A stretch of DNA of 35,132 bases from UBA5972 sp964600965 (GCA_964600965.1 CAZRLO010000015.1:1-35132), one strand, 5' to 3'. Positions 1 to 9,109 are shown, counted from the first letter of the stretch. The notes: generated from the letters alone by a model not told the origin. Made by a program: numbers and translations.

Positions 1-306
1 CCTGCACATCGGGAAACTTGTGCGCGGGTTGGGCCGGTGGTGTCACGTGGCCAAAACGGCCTGCGAATTGTTTGGATTGGTGTCATGGCACGGGCCACTT
101 ACCGTGCTGGTCCGGGACGGATCGGGCGTGTGCAAGACCGCAGCCAATCCGGAAATCTGGTGACGGATGCCCGCTTCAAATGGCACCGGGAACGCGCGTT
201 CGCCCTGAATCGCCAGCCAATTTGCCGGGCAATCACGCGATGCGCCACGCAAAATCACTGGATTTCCAGGCGAAAGAGGAGGGTTCAGGGGGGGGCGGTG
301 CCGTGC
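1..306. other. Left-edge stretch without a secure gene
   Basis: No recognisable gene. A plus-strand frame is open from the window edge (codon at base 2) to a TGA at 161-163 and would encode about 53 residues ending in the sequence TAANPEIW. It could be the tail of a gene that starts outside the window, but it matches no family I know. Other open frames here, including one on the minus strand over 43-258, have no ribosome site and no family signature. The last 100 bases lie downstream of the OmpA-like gene on the minus strand and show no clear hairpin plus T-run terminator. Confidence 0.4.
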
Positions 307-1257
307 TTATTCGGGCGCGGCGGTCAGTACGACTTCGACCCGGCGGTTCTGGTCGCGACCCGCCTGTGTCGCGTTCGTGGCCCGCGGGGACAGATAGCCG
401 ACACCTTCGGCCGACAACCGCGCGGGTGAAACGCCATAGGTGTCCACCAGCCGCTGCATCACCGACGCCGCGCGTTGCCGTGAAAGCGCGATGTTGCGCT
501 TTAGCGATCCGGTTGCATCCGTATGGCCCACCAGCACGACCTTTTGCGCCGGATAGGCATCCATGAACCGGGCGAGTTCGCGCAGGCTTTCGGCGGGGCT
601 GCCGCTGAGTTCGGCGGAACCCTTCAGGAATTCCAGCCCGTCAAGCACCGCCGAGCCGGTCCCGACAAGGATTGCGTCAAGCCCGCTGTCGGGTCGGGGC
701 GCGTCGGTCGCTTCGGGTTGTTTGGTGGATTGCGCGACCTCGGCGGTGTCTTCGGCCCCGGCGCCAACACGGGTCACCTGCACAAAGCCGCGGTCGGGCG
801 AACGGCTGACCATCAGCCCGATATACTCCTGCCCGGATTCCGATGTTCTGGCCGCCGCCAGATAACGGAAATCACCCAGATCGACGTGCATTTCCGGTTC
901 GTCCACCATGCTGGGGTGGAACCGGAAATCAAAACCGCCGCAATCGCGGGTCTCGCATTCAAAGAGAATCGAAAACCCCAGCGTTTCAAGCTGGTCCCTG
1001 AGCGGTCGCATCAAATCGAAGGTCTGCTGCTGGGCACCCGGCGTCTTCCAGACGCTGCGGGTGACGGCGCCCTCAACCGGCAGGGTTTCGATCGCGCCGG
1101 CGGCAAACGGGCCGACCGGCAGTTGCATCGAGGTCCGCGCCACCGTATCGCGATACCCTTGCGTCGCGTTTTCGGGCAGACGCAAAACCGTATCCGCCGC
1201 CGCCAGAAACGGTGCGCCAGTTGCCAAAAGGCCGAGTATGAGTGCCCTTGCCTTCAT
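307..1257 (-). CDS. OmpA family envelope protein with DUF4892-like N-terminus
   Basis: 316 residues. Residues 1-21 form a Sec signal peptide ending in an Ala-rich cleavage region, so the protein is exported to the periplasm or outer membrane. Residues about 45-160 resemble the DUF4892 type of domain, with a characteristic Cys pair (C101, C106) that could form a disulfide. A low-complexity acidic linker at about 165-195 leads to an OmpA C-terminal domain (about 203-312) with the usual VLVGHTDATG strand (D247) and the NRRVEV motif (304-309), the residues that bind diaminopimelate in peptidoglycan. The likely role is a non-covalent cell-wall anchor. The start ATG overlaps the stop of the upstream AhpD-like gene by four bases, so it is the last gene of a four-gene minus-strand operon. 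The OmpA domain is certain; the N-terminal assignment is from pattern memory only. Confidence 0.9.
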   Translation of the reverse strand: MKARALILGLLATGAPFLAAADTVLRLPENATQGYRDTVARTSMQLPVGPFAAGAIETLPVEGAVTRSVWKTPGAQQQTFDLMRPLRDQLETLGFSILFECETRDCGGFDFRFHPSMVDEPEMHVDLGDFRYLAAARTSESGQEYIGLMVSRSPDRGFVQVTRVGAGAEDTAEVAQSTKQPEATDAPRPDSGLDAILVGTGSAVLDGLEFLKGSAELSGSPAESLRELARFMDAYPAQKVVLVGHTDATGSLKRNIALSRQRAASVMQRLVDTYGVSPARLSAEGVGYLSPRATNATQAGRDQNRRVEVVLTAAPE

Positions 1258-1823
1258 CTATGCTGCGAATGATACGCGATATTTGGCTGTTTATCCACAG
1301 CCGAGGCAATTCGGTTGGACATATTGAAAAATCCGGCCACGGCGGCAATATCCCAGATATCGCGGTCGCTGAATCCGGCATCGCGCAAGTCCTGGCGATC
1401 CGGTTCATCGATGCGGTCGCTGGACTCGGTCATCCTGGCGGCAAAGTCGAGCATGGCCCGGTGCCGCGCGGGCAGATCGGCGGCACGGTAATTCATGACC
1501 AGCACCTCGCCCAGAACCGGATCGCCGGACAATTGGCGCACCGCCGCACCATGGGCGGCAAGGCAATAGAAACAGTGGTTGATCGACGAGACGACCACCG
1601 CGATCATCTCGCGTTCAAGCTTGCTGAGACCGCTGTCCCCCAGCATCAGATCGTTATACATCGCCGTGAACGCGTTCAGTTTGTCGATGTCAAACGCATA
1701 GGCCGCAAGAACATTGGGCACGAATCCCAGCTTTTCGCGGCAGATGTCGAAATAGCGCTGGGTTTCGGGCGGCAGGGGATCGACCGGCAGCAGATCAAGC
1801 GCGGTCACGGGTTTTTCTTTCAT
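1254..1823 (-). CDS. Peroxidase-related AhpD-like (carboxymuconolactone decarboxylase) protein
   Basis: 189 residues. The central region (about 45-125) is a carboxymuconolactone decarboxylase/AhpD fold with the redox motif C84-F-Y-C87 followed by H91 and preceded by Glu70/Glu72, which form the proton relay in AhpD. The long N-terminal part with the LGFVPN segment and the total length fit the 'peroxidase-related enzyme' subfamily rather than AhpD itself. The expected role is a cytoplasmic thiol-dependent peroxidase or a related redox reaction; the reductant is not shown by the sequence. It lies 16 bases after the GNAT gene and overlaps the downstream OmpA gene by four bases, so it is translated from the same message. 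The exact substrate is unknown. Confidence 0.88.
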   Translation of the reverse strand: MKEKPVTALDLLPVDPLPPETQRYFDICREKLGFVPNVLAAYAFDIDKLNAFTAMYNDLMLGDSGLSKLEREMIAVVVSSINHCFYCLAAHGAAVRQLSGDPVLGEVLVMNYRAADLPARHRAMLDFAARMTESSDRIDEPDRQDLRDAGFSDRDIWDIAAVAGFFNMSNRIASAVDKQPNIAYHSQHR

Positions 1824-1839
1824 CGTTTGGGCAGGCCCC

Positions 1840-2562
1840 TCACCTAATTCGATAGTGGTATTTAGCAGCGACGTTCATGCCAAGGCCAGCAAACAATCGT
1901 TGCGCCGGCTGGTTTTCGCGCGTCGTCACGGCGGCAAGATGGCGCGCGCCGTTTTCATGCGCCCATATCGCCGCGCGGCCCATGACGTTTCGGGCGACGC
2001 CCGCGCGGCGAAATTCGGGCGCGATTTCAAGGGCGTGAACCATCGCGATTTCGTCGTCCACCGCGACGAATGCGGCGCCCGCGGCGGAATCGCGGTGGCG
2101 GCTGAACAGATAGGATTTCGGGCCAGCGGTGCGGTTCATGACCGCCAGACGCCCGGTCCCGATCCCGCCTTGCGCCCACAGCTCCTGCATCAGGGCCAGC
2201 GGCTCCGTGCCGGGGATGGCGGCAAGCGGCTCGGGGTTGATTGTCAGAAGGGCGGAAACCGGCGCGACAAAGATGACGACGGGATCGACCACGCGGTAAC
2301 CCAGATCGTCAAGCAGTTCATCAACGCGCGAATCCCCGTCACGAATCATGAAAATCGGGTGTTGGTCCATCGCCTGCATCGCCCGTTCGGCGCGAGCGAC
2401 CGCCGCGCTGTCCGCCGGGGCGGCGGGTGTTGCCGCCGATACCCGTTTGCCGCCGCCAAGGCCTCGCCGCAGGGTCCAGGGCGCAAGCTGCACGAATTCC
2501 GCCGCGGTCCACGTCGCATCGAGCGCGCGGAACAGTCGTGCGCCAGAGGGCTGTGGGCTCAT
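1840..2562 (-). CDS. GNAT family N-acetyltransferase
   Basis: 240 residues. The C-terminal half (about 120-238) is a GNAT fold: the acetyl-CoA pyrophosphate loop is seen as RRAGVARNV (185-193), after the beta strand EIAMVHALEIAPEF, and is followed by the usual ENQPAQRLFAGLGM segment. The N-terminal 100 residues are less conserved and may be a degenerate second GNAT half or a substrate-recognition part. The acceptor cannot be told from the sequence. The start overlaps the stop of the upstream CinA-like gene by four bases. Acetyl transfer to a small amine or a protein N-terminus is the family's usual role; nothing here narrows it. Confidence 0.85.
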   Translation of the reverse strand: MSPQPSGARLFRALDATWTAAEFVQLAPWTLRRGLGGGKRVSAATPAAPADSAAVARAERAMQAMDQHPIFMIRDGDSRVDELLDDLGYRVVDPVVIFVAPVSALLTINPEPLAAIPGTEPLALMQELWAQGGIGTGRLAVMNRTAGPKSYLFSRHRDSAAGAAFVAVDDEIAMVHALEIAPEFRRAGVARNVMGRAAIWAHENGARHLAAVTTRENQPAQRLFAGLGMNVAAKYHYRIR

Positions 2563-3293
2563 TGTTCGTGCCCGTCGGGGAAATGCACGGCGAACGCGTC
2601 CAGCGCCGCGCCCAAGGCGGTTTCATCGCTGCTGCGAAAGACGATATTGCTGCCGAAACGACCCTGCCGGACGAACGGATACGACCCGACAGAGACGTCG
2701 GCGAACTGCCGAGCGATCTGGCCCAACGGTTCGGCGATCTCACCCTCGGGCCGATCCACGCGCAGCGTGCGCGACAGGATCGGCGCGCCGCCCTCCAACG
2801 ACGGCAGGACCGATTCGAGCATGGCCTGAAATATCGCCGGCACGCCTGCCATCACGTGTACATTGCCCAGCGTGAATCCGGGTGCGACCGATACCGGATT
2901 GTCGATCAGCGTGGCGCCGTCGGGGATTCGCGCCATGCGCAGACGGGCCGCGTTCAGCGCCACCCCGCTTTTCCGGAAAAAGGCTGCCAGCAATTCCCGC
3001 GCGTCCGCGCGAATGTCGATTGTGGTTTCAAACGCCTCGGCGATGGCGTCCGCGGTGATGTCGTCGTGGGTCGGGCCAATGCCTCCGCTGGTAAAGACGT
3101 GATCCCAGCGTGTCGAAAGCGCCCGAACCGCCGACACGATATCGCGGTGATCGTCGGCAACGACGCGGGCCTCTTTCAGGTCGATGGCCGCAAGAGTCAG
3201 ACGCCCGGCAAGATGGGCGAGATTGGCATCGCGGGTGCGTCCGGAAAGGATTTCGTCACCGATCACCAGCATCGCGGCGGTTGGATTGGCCAT
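2559..3293 (-). CDS. Competence/damage-inducible protein A-like, MoCF-domain protein
   Basis: 244 residues consisting of a molybdopterin-binding (MoCF_biosynth) domain. The N-terminus VIGDEILSGRTRDAN and the motif TSGGIGPTHDD (68-78) are those of the CinA N-terminal domain and of the eukaryotic FAD synthase MPTb domain. The PncC-type nicotinamide-nucleotide amidase domain found at the C-terminus of longer CinA proteins is absent, which is usual for the alphaproteobacterial single-domain form. CinA-type domains hydrolyse ADP-ribose or related pyrophosphates in characterised members; the substrate here is unknown. It is the first gene of the minus-strand operon and is divergent from sfsA, with only 48 bases between the two starts that must hold both promoters. 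Confidence 0.88.
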   Translation of the reverse strand: MANPTAAMLVIGDEILSGRTRDANLAHLAGRLTLAAIDLKEARVVADDHRDIVSAVRALSTRWDHVFTSGGIGPTHDDITADAIAEAFETTIDIRADARELLAAFFRKSGVALNAARLRMARIPDGATLIDNPVSVAPGFTLGNVHVMAGVPAIFQAMLESVLPSLEGGAPILSRTLRVDRPEGEIAEPLGQIARQFADVSVGSYPFVRQGRFGSNIVFRSSDETALGAALDAFAVHFPDGHEQ

Positions 3294-3341
3294 TGTTCAC
3301 CCGAACTTGTTCCTGTGCATGGCGCGGTATAGGACCGATCC

Positions 3342-4049
3342 ATGCGATTTCAAACCCCTTTGATCCGGGCGAAACTGATCCGGCGGTACAAACGGTTTCT
3401 GGCCGATATCGTATTGGAGGACGGGCGCATCGTAACCGCCCATTGCGCCAATCCCGGGGCCATGACCGGGCTGGCTGAGCCGGGGACGTTGATCTGGGTC
3501 GAGCCGAACAACGACGCCGCGCGCAAGCTGAAATTCAGTTGGAAACTGGTGGAACTGGCGGGCGGGCATTTCGCCTGTGTCGACACCGCCCTGCCGAACA
3601 CGCTGGTTTCCGAGGCGCTGGCAGCCGGCCGCGTACCCGGTTTGGGTGAATTTGGCGGGTTCCGGCGCGAGGTCCGGTACGGCGAAAAAAGCCGCATCGA
3701 CTTTTTGCTGAGCGGCGGCGAAAGCCCGGACATCTATGTCGAGGTGAAGGCCGTGACCCTGCGAAGGTCCGGCGTTCTGGCGGAGTTTCCCGATACACGA
3801 ACCACACGCGGCACCAGGCATCTGGATGAGCTGGCCGACGCGGTTTCTGGAGGGTTTCGCGCGGCAATGCTGTATGTCGTGCATCGCACGGATTGCGAAG
3901 AATTCCGTGTCGCGCGGGATGTTGATCCGGAATATGCGGCGGCCTTTGACAAGGCGCGGCGGGCCGGTGTTCAGATGCTGTGCCAAGAAACCGAAATCTC
4001 GGTTGACGGGGTATCGCTGGCGAGGCCGCTGGCGGTGCTGGACGGGTAA
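3342..4049 (+). CDS. sfsA: DNA/RNA nuclease SfsA
   Basis: 235 residues, the normal length for SfsA (sugar fermentation stimulation protein A). The family signature HCANPGAM is at 34-41, and a PD-(D/E)xK nuclease core is visible as D120 (SRIDFLL) and E134-V-K136 (YVEVKAVTL). The N-terminal part is an OB-like nucleic-acid-binding domain in the family. Characterised members bind DNA and have nuclease activity; the historic link with maltose metabolism in E. coli is indirect. It is 78 bases upstream of map on the same strand, an arrangement that I know from Rhodobacterales genomes. The ATG start fits the family N-terminus MRFQTPL. Confidence 0.95.
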   Translation: MRFQTPLIRAKLIRRYKRFLADIVLEDGRIVTAHCANPGAMTGLAEPGTLIWVEPNNDAARKLKFSWKLVELAGGHFACVDTALPNTLVSEALAAGRVPGLGEFGGFRREVRYGEKSRIDFLLSGGESPDIYVEVKAVTLRRSGVLAEFPDTRTTRGTRHLDELADAVSGGFRAAMLYVVHRTDCEEFRVARDVDPEYAAAFDKARRAGVQMLCQETEISVDGVSLARPLAVLDG

Positions 4050-4127
4050 CAATTTGCCCGACGCCTCTGGCAAATCGCGGCAATTGGGAATAACTAGGCC
4101 GGGAATTCACAATCAACGGAGCCTGCC

Positions 4128-4943
4128 GTGGAAGGCCAGACACGCCCCCACCTGAACAAGGACGGCATTCAGATACACAGCGCCGATGAATACGCCGGCA
4201 TGCGCCGTTCGGGCGAATTGGCGGCGCGGACCCTGGACATGATCGCCGACCACGTCGAACCCGGGGTCGCGACCGAGCGTCTGGACGATCTGTGCCACGA
4301 ATTCATGACGGCAAACGGGGCGGTTCCCGCCACGCTGGGCTATCGCGGCTATCCGAAATCAAGCTGCATTTCGATCAATCACGTCGTTTGCCACGGCATT
4401 CCCGGCGAAAAGAGGCTGAAGGACGGGGACATCCTGAACATCGACGTCACCTGCATTCTGGATGGCTGGTACGGCGATTCATCGCGGATGTATGTCGCGG
4501 GCCGCATGAACCGCAAATCCCAACGCTTGATTCAGGTTACCCACGATGCCCTGATGATCGGGATCGATCAGGTGAAACCGGGCAACACGTTCGGCGATAT
4601 CGGGGCCGCGATTCAGGCTTTTGTCGAGGCGCAGCGCATGTCGGTCGTGCGCGATTTCTGCGGGCACGGGCTGGGGCGGGTGTTTCACTCGGCCCCGAAT
4701 GTGCTTCACTACGGGCGCTGGGGTTCCGGGCCGGTACTGGAAGAGGGCATGTTCTTTACCATCGAGCCGATGGTCAATCTGGGCCGTCCCGATACCAAGG
4801 TGCTGGCCGATGACTGGACCGCCGTGACCAAGGACAAGTCGCTTTCGGCGCAGTTCGAGCATTCGATCGGGGTGACGTCGGCGGGGTGCGAGGTCTTCAC
4901 GTTATCGCCGGGCGAGCGATTTCATCCGACATGGCGGGACTGA
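4128..4943 (+). CDS. map: Type I methionine aminopeptidase
   Basis: 271 residues. The enzyme removes the initiator methionine from nascent proteins in the cytoplasm. All five metal ligands of the pita-bread fold are present: D106 and D117 (NIDV...YGDSS), H180 (CGHGLG), E213 (TIEPMV) and E244 (FEHS), together with substrate-binding H89. The start is a GTG preceded by GGAG at 4118-4121; no ATG lies closer to the conserved N-terminus. The gene follows sfsA and is followed by radC. Confidence 0.97.
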   Translation: MEGQTRPHLNKDGIQIHSADEYAGMRRSGELAARTLDMIADHVEPGVATERLDDLCHEFMTANGAVPATLGYRGYPKSSCISINHVVCHGIPGEKRLKDGDILNIDVTCILDGWYGDSSRMYVAGRMNRKSQRLIQVTHDALMIGIDQVKPGNTFGDIGAAIQAFVEAQRMSVVRDFCGHGLGRVFHSAPNVLHYGRWGSGPVLEEGMFFTIEPMVNLGRPDTKVLADDWTAVTKDKSLSAQFEHSIGVTSAGCEVFTLSPGERFHPTWRD

Positions 4944-5002
4944 GAACCGCGTGGCGGTTCGGATTAACCACTGATTCATCAGAATCGCCTGAGACTGCTG
5001 TC

Positions 5003-5761
5003 ATGGGGCAGAAGTCGCAGATATTGGCCGAGGCGCCATTGCCCGGCTTTCTGATCGCCGATCCGGCGGTCGCGCGAAAGCCGGCGGTCGAGGATTTTCG
5101 CAAACAACATCGCGCGCGGCTGCGCCAGCGCTTTGCCGAAGGCGGTGCGGCAGCGATGCCCGATTACGAATTGCTGGAGCTGGTTCTGTTCCGGGCCATA
5201 TCGCGGCAGGACGTCAAACCGCTGGCCAAACGGCTGATGGCCGAATTCGGTGATTTCAACCGCGTCATGGCGGCGACACCCGAGCGGCTGACGCAGGTGC
5301 GCGGGGTTGGCATCGGCGTGGTCCGGGAATTGAAAATCGTCGAAGCGGCGGCGCATCGCATGGCGCAGGCCCGTGTTCTGGGCCAGCCCGTGCTTTCGTC
5401 GTGGGACGCGCTGCTGGACTATTGCAAGATCGCCCTGGCCCACCGCGCGACCGAGCAGTTTCGCGTGCTGTTTCTGGACCGCAAGAACACGCTCATTGCC
5501 GACGAGGAACAGCAAAAGGGCACCATCGATCACGTGCCGGTCTATCCACGCGAAGTGGTCAAGCGGGCACTGGAACTGAATGCCTCGGCGTTGATACTGG
5601 TTCATAACCACCCGTCGGGCGACCCCAGCCCCTCGGAATCCGATATCCTGATGACGGCGCGCATCAAAGAGGCCGCGAATGCGCTGGACGTGGTTTTGCA
5701 CGACCATCTGATTATCGGCAAAGCCCGAGATTTCAGCTTCAAGACCAATGGGTTGCTGTGA
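5003..5761 (+). CDS. radC: RadC family JAB-domain protein
   Basis: 252 residues from the ATG at 5003. An N-terminal UPF0758-type helical part leads to a helix-hairpin-helix (about 95-108, TQVRGVGIGVV) and a JAB1/MPN metalloprotease-like domain with the JAMM motif H201-N-H203-P-S-G-D...S-D214 and an upstream Glu pair (168-169). The name 'DNA repair protein RadC' is traditional; its role in repair has been questioned and the biochemical function is not settled. The frame is open further upstream to 4886 inside map, and another ATG at 4931 would overlap map by 13 bases. I chose 5003 because the homologous part begins shortly after it. The stop codon directly abuts the stop codon of the opposite gene. 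Confidence 0.92.
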   Translation: MGQKSQILAEAPLPGFLIADPAVARKPAVEDFRKQHRARLRQRFAEGGAAAMPDYELLELVLFRAISRQDVKPLAKRLMAEFGDFNRVMAATPERLTQVRGVGIGVVRELKIVEAAAHRMAQARVLGQPVLSSWDALLDYCKIALAHRATEQFRVLFLDRKNTLIADEEQQKGTIDHVPVYPREVVKRALELNASALILVHNHPSGDPSPSESDILMTARIKEAANALDVVLHDHLIIGKARDFSFKTNGLL

Positions 5762-7321
5762 TCACCGGACCCAGACCTCGACCCGGCGGTTGGCCCAGCG
5801 ACCGGATTCGGTATCGTTGCAGGCCAGCGGCGAAACCTCGCCAAGCCCGTGCACCGTGATCCGGACTTTCGACAGATCGGCGCGCGCAGCGGCGGCCCGT
5901 ACCGCATCGGCAACCCGTTCGGCGCGCTGGCGGGACACCCGCCGGTTGCCGGTGGCGCTGCCCTGGGAATCGGAGAATCCGGCGAAAACCAGCTCGCGGC
6001 CATCGAAGTCGCCAAGCTCGATCATGCGGGCCAGCGTCGCGATATTTCGTTCCGACCGCTGGTCGATCCGGATCAGATTGCCGTCAAACCGAAACGTCGG
6101 CGAAAGCCGCGCCGCATCGGAAAAAATGCGAACAAAGCCCTGCAGGGCCGCCAGCGACACATCGCCGGCTTCGCGCACGGCGTTAGAGACCCGGTCCGGC
6201 TGATCGCCAAAAGATTGCGTGGAAATCGCCGTGCTGACAAAACCGGCGGCGGTAACGGCGTCTTGTCCGCGGCGGCTGGCAAGAAACCGCAGCAGGTCCC
6301 GCGCGAAAATCGGCAGTCTGCGCTGGGTTGTGTACAGGTATTTCTGCCGGGCAAACGGGTAATCGCCCGATTGCAGGCCGAATCTTGACGGGCGCTGCCG
6401 TATCCCGCAGGTGCCGCGTATCGCCAGCGGCACCGCATTGCGGATGCCGGAAAAGCCGGTGAATCCGATGGCAAACGGATCGGCGGTCACGGCGTCGGAA
6501 AGCGCCTTGTCCGAACCAAATTCCCTTGCCGCCACCGGGCTGAGCGGGACATCGCCGGGAAACACGTTGCGCCGGAATGCCCGGTTGGCGTCCGAACCCG
6601 CCTCGCGTTGCAACAGAACGATGGGCGCGTCGATGCCGCCGACCTCGGACCAGTTGCGGATGGTGCCGGCGTAAATCTGCGCGATATCGTCCAGCGCCAG
6701 CGACCGGACCGGATTTTCCGGAGACACGATGAAAACCAGCGCGTCGATCGCCAGCACCTGATGTCGGAAGGGGCTGGCCAGATCACCGATACCGCCGATG
6801 CGCGCGGCGCGAATCTCGCCCGATGCGGCGGGCCGTGATGTCACCACAAGATCGGTCTCCCGGTGCGCCAGTTCCGCCAACCCGGTGGCGGAATCGCCGG
6901 GTTGTGCCTGAATGCGCGCCACGGGAACCTGGCTTGGACTGGCGACGAAATAGGTCCAGCCGTCTGGCACCTGATCGCGGCGCAGGGTGGGTTGGCCGGT
7001 GGCAAAGCCATACGCCTCGATCAGGGGGGGGAGCAGGTCGTTGAGGGCGTCCCGGTCGCCCGCAATCGTGATGTCGGCGGCATACTGACCGGGGTCCGGG
7101 CAGGCGTGGCCGGTGCAGGTCACGCCCAGCGCGCGCAGGGTCATTTCACCGAATATGGTCTCGATGCGGTAGAACTCGCCATCGTAATCCAGCAGCTTGC
7201 CCGACAGGCCGACCGACCCGTCGGCGGATTTCAGGGTGACGTCCTGGCCCAGCGCCGCTTGTGCCGCGCCAAACATCAATCCCGCGAGAGCGCAGAAAAC
7301 CCGACGGTGAAAGAGTGTCAT
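5762..7321 (-). CDS. Phosphate-type periplasmic binding protein fused to OmpA domain
   Basis: 519 residues. A signal peptide (1-25) is followed by a small beta-rich segment with a Cys pair (C69, C74), then a PstS-like periplasmic binding fold (about 85-365) that contains the family-typical phrases ALVFIVSPENPV, IYAGTIRNWSEVGG and LLQREAGSDANRAF. The C-terminus (about 405-519) is an OmpA peptidoglycan-binding domain with NRRVEV at 511-516. So a ligand-binding lobe is tethered to the cell wall. No phosphate ABC transporter gene is nearby, which argues for sensing or scaffolding rather than import. It follows the 7340-8914 gene after 18 bases and is probably cotranscribed with it. The binding specificity cannot be read from the sequence. 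Confidence 0.88.
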   Translation of the reverse strand: MTLFHRRVFCALAGLMFGAAQAALGQDVTLKSADGSVGLSGKLLDYDGEFYRIETIFGEMTLRALGVTCTGHACPDPGQYAADITIAGDRDALNDLLPPLIEAYGFATGQPTLRRDQVPDGWTYFVASPSQVPVARIQAQPGDSATGLAELAHRETDLVVTSRPAASGEIRAARIGGIGDLASPFRHQVLAIDALVFIVSPENPVRSLALDDIAQIYAGTIRNWSEVGGIDAPIVLLQREAGSDANRAFRRNVFPGDVPLSPVAAREFGSDKALSDAVTADPFAIGFTGFSGIRNAVPLAIRGTCGIRQRPSRFGLQSGDYPFARQKYLYTTQRRLPIFARDLLRFLASRRGQDAVTAAGFVSTAISTQSFGDQPDRVSNAVREAGDVSLAALQGFVRIFSDAARLSPTFRFDGNLIRIDQRSERNIATLARMIELGDFDGRELVFAGFSDSQGSATGNRRVSRQRAERVADAVRAAAARADLSKVRITVHGLGEVSPLACNDTESGRWANRRVEVWVR

Positions 7322-7339
7322 GGTGCCCCGCTCGCGTCC

Positions 7340-8914
7340 CTATCTGGACGCGATAATCAGGTCCCGGACGGCATTTTTCAAGACTATGCTTTGGGCCGAA
7401 TCCGCGCAGTCCGGCATTTTGAATTGCAACCCGGACGCGCCGACCAGCCGCCCACCGCGCGAGCGGTAGCTGTACAATATCTGGCGCTTGCCGCAAATCG
7501 CGGGCGTGGCCATGGCGGAAACCACGAGTTCGATCACGCCCGTCCGGGTCTGCATCGAACGCGACAGGCTGTAAACCTCGACCCGAACCGGGTCGCGAAC
7601 ATCGGGATCGCCCAGACTGACGGCATAACCGCCGGCATAGCGGTCCGAGGGATCCGGATCACCCGGCTGCCCGGTCCAGACATCACCGGCGGAACCCGGA
7701 CTGGCCCCGAATTCCAGCGCATGTAGGCCGATTTCATATGCGCCCCGCCACTGGATCGCGATCCGGTCGAAATCGGCGAGATCGGGCACCTCGGCCGAGG
7801 TCCGCAGGACCGTTCCGTCTGAAAGACGAACCGAAAAGCGCGCGGTGGATTCAAAGGCGGGAATAATCTCGGTCAAAGTGCCGGAATGCCCGGTTTTGAG
7901 CGTGACGGTCATTTTTCCGTGCCGGACTTCGACGCGCGAATTGGGCAGGCAGGGGGCCGAAAGGATAAGCTCGACCAGACCGCCGGGCGCCGCCGACGCG
8001 GTCAGATCGGTGCTGCATTCCATGCCGAACGGGCTTTGATCGATTGCGGGTCGGGTTGCCGGAATGTCAAAACCCAGATCGATCTCGGCCATCCGGCGGG
8101 TCTGGTTGTTGTCCTTCAACCCCGGCAGGCGCACCGTAAATGGCCTGAGCGGATCGGCGGGCAAACGGATCGTCGTGTCATTGCCAGCGACCGGTGCGTC
8201 GGTCGCGATGGCGGTATCGGTGCGGATTTCGGCGGCGCGAACCGGCGCAACCGGCTGTTTCGCAAAGCTTTCGGGTGTTGCGACGTCGAACACGCCCACG
8301 GCCTGGACCGGGGTCGCCACGGGATCGGGCCGCCTGAAGGAAAAACCGGCCTCGACCGCGACGCCGGCCAGTTTGGTTCCGGTCGCGGGCATGGCGGTGG
8401 TTTCGGACAGCGCCGACCTTCCGAGATGCACGTTGGTGATTTCAAGTTCGGCACCATTGATGTCGGTCTGGGCGTCAAAGCCGGACAAATCGGTGATCGG
8501 CCCACTTTGCACGCTGTCGATCGGATCGCGCACCTCGACCATTCGCAGAACAACGCTGGCGGAATAGCAGGAACGCCCGGTTTTCAGGCAGTAGGTGAAG
8601 GCCTGATGCCCGGTACAATCCGCCGAGCCGCTATAGACGAAGCTGCCGCCGGTCTTGGTGACTTGACCGCATTTCGGGTTGCCGATCAGGGTCACGGCGG
8701 CCGCATTGACCAGACTGGCGTTGACGTCGTTGCTGAGGACGAACAGCCGTTGATCGCGCCCGGCGCGAACCGTGAACACGTCGTCGACGGCGCGGACATT
8801 TGCCTCGCCCCGGAAAGCGGCCATGATGCTGGCAGAATTCTGTGTGATCACGGCAACCGACACCGTCAGAAACAGCGCGGTATAAACCAATCCCATTCGT
8901 TCATTGATGCGCAT
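7340..8914 (-). CDS. Membrane-anchored protein with Ig/cadherin-like domain, function unknown
   Basis: 524 residues. Residues about 9-28 form a single hydrophobic segment near the N-terminus, either an uncleaved anchor or a signal peptide. Residues about 38-125 look like a bacterial Ig/cadherin-like module (DDVFTVRAG...LSNDVN pattern) with four cysteines (C82, C100, C109, C116) that could make disulfides. The remainder is beta-rich, rich in Ala, Thr and Pro, with further Cys pairs, and matches nothing I recognise. The likely location is the periplasm. It is the first gene of a pair with the PBP-OmpA fusion 18 bases downstream, suggesting that the two act together at the envelope. The start ATG is preceded by a GCGGAGC ribosome site. 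Function unknown. Confidence 0.8.
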   Translation of the reverse strand: MRINERMGLVYTALFLTVSVAVITQNSASIMAAFRGEANVRAVDDVFTVRAGRDQRLFVLSNDVNASLVNAAAVTLIGNPKCGQVTKTGGSFVYSGSADCTGHQAFTYCLKTGRSCYSASVVLRMVEVRDPIDSVQSGPITDLSGFDAQTDINGAELEITNVHLGRSALSETTAMPATGTKLAGVAVEAGFSFRRPDPVATPVQAVGVFDVATPESFAKQPVAPVRAAEIRTDTAIATDAPVAGNDTTIRLPADPLRPFTVRLPGLKDNNQTRRMAEIDLGFDIPATRPAIDQSPFGMECSTDLTASAAPGGLVELILSAPCLPNSRVEVRHGKMTVTLKTGHSGTLTEIIPAFESTARFSVRLSDGTVLRTSAEVPDLADFDRIAIQWRGAYEIGLHALEFGASPGSAGDVWTGQPGDPDPSDRYAGGYAVSLGDPDVRDPVRVEVYSLSRSMQTRTGVIELVVSAMATPAICGKRQILYSYRSRGGRLVGASGLQFKMPDCADSAQSIVLKNAVRDLIIASR

Positions 8915-9109
8915 TCATTGCTCCGCAAGACCGGGTTCAGGTCAGTCGTGCCGATCATGCGCTGCGAATTGTGGCCATTTTGCTAAAAACCGGTGACAAT
9001 TTCTTGAAAATTGAACCGGGGGCGGCTTTGCCGGGGACGGATGCGAACCGGAATGCAGGCAATCCGGGGTGCAAAGGACATGCGTGATGCGAACTTTGGG
9101 GTAAGGTGA

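Noticed and set aside
1840..3332. Long plus-strand frames over the GNAT and CinA-like genes
   Set aside because: They lie opposite genes with clear domain motifs and have no signatures of their own.
8997..9013. CAATTT/AAATTG hairpin downstream of secA
   Set aside because: Short A/T-only stem with little stability and no adjoining T-run; not supported as a terminator.
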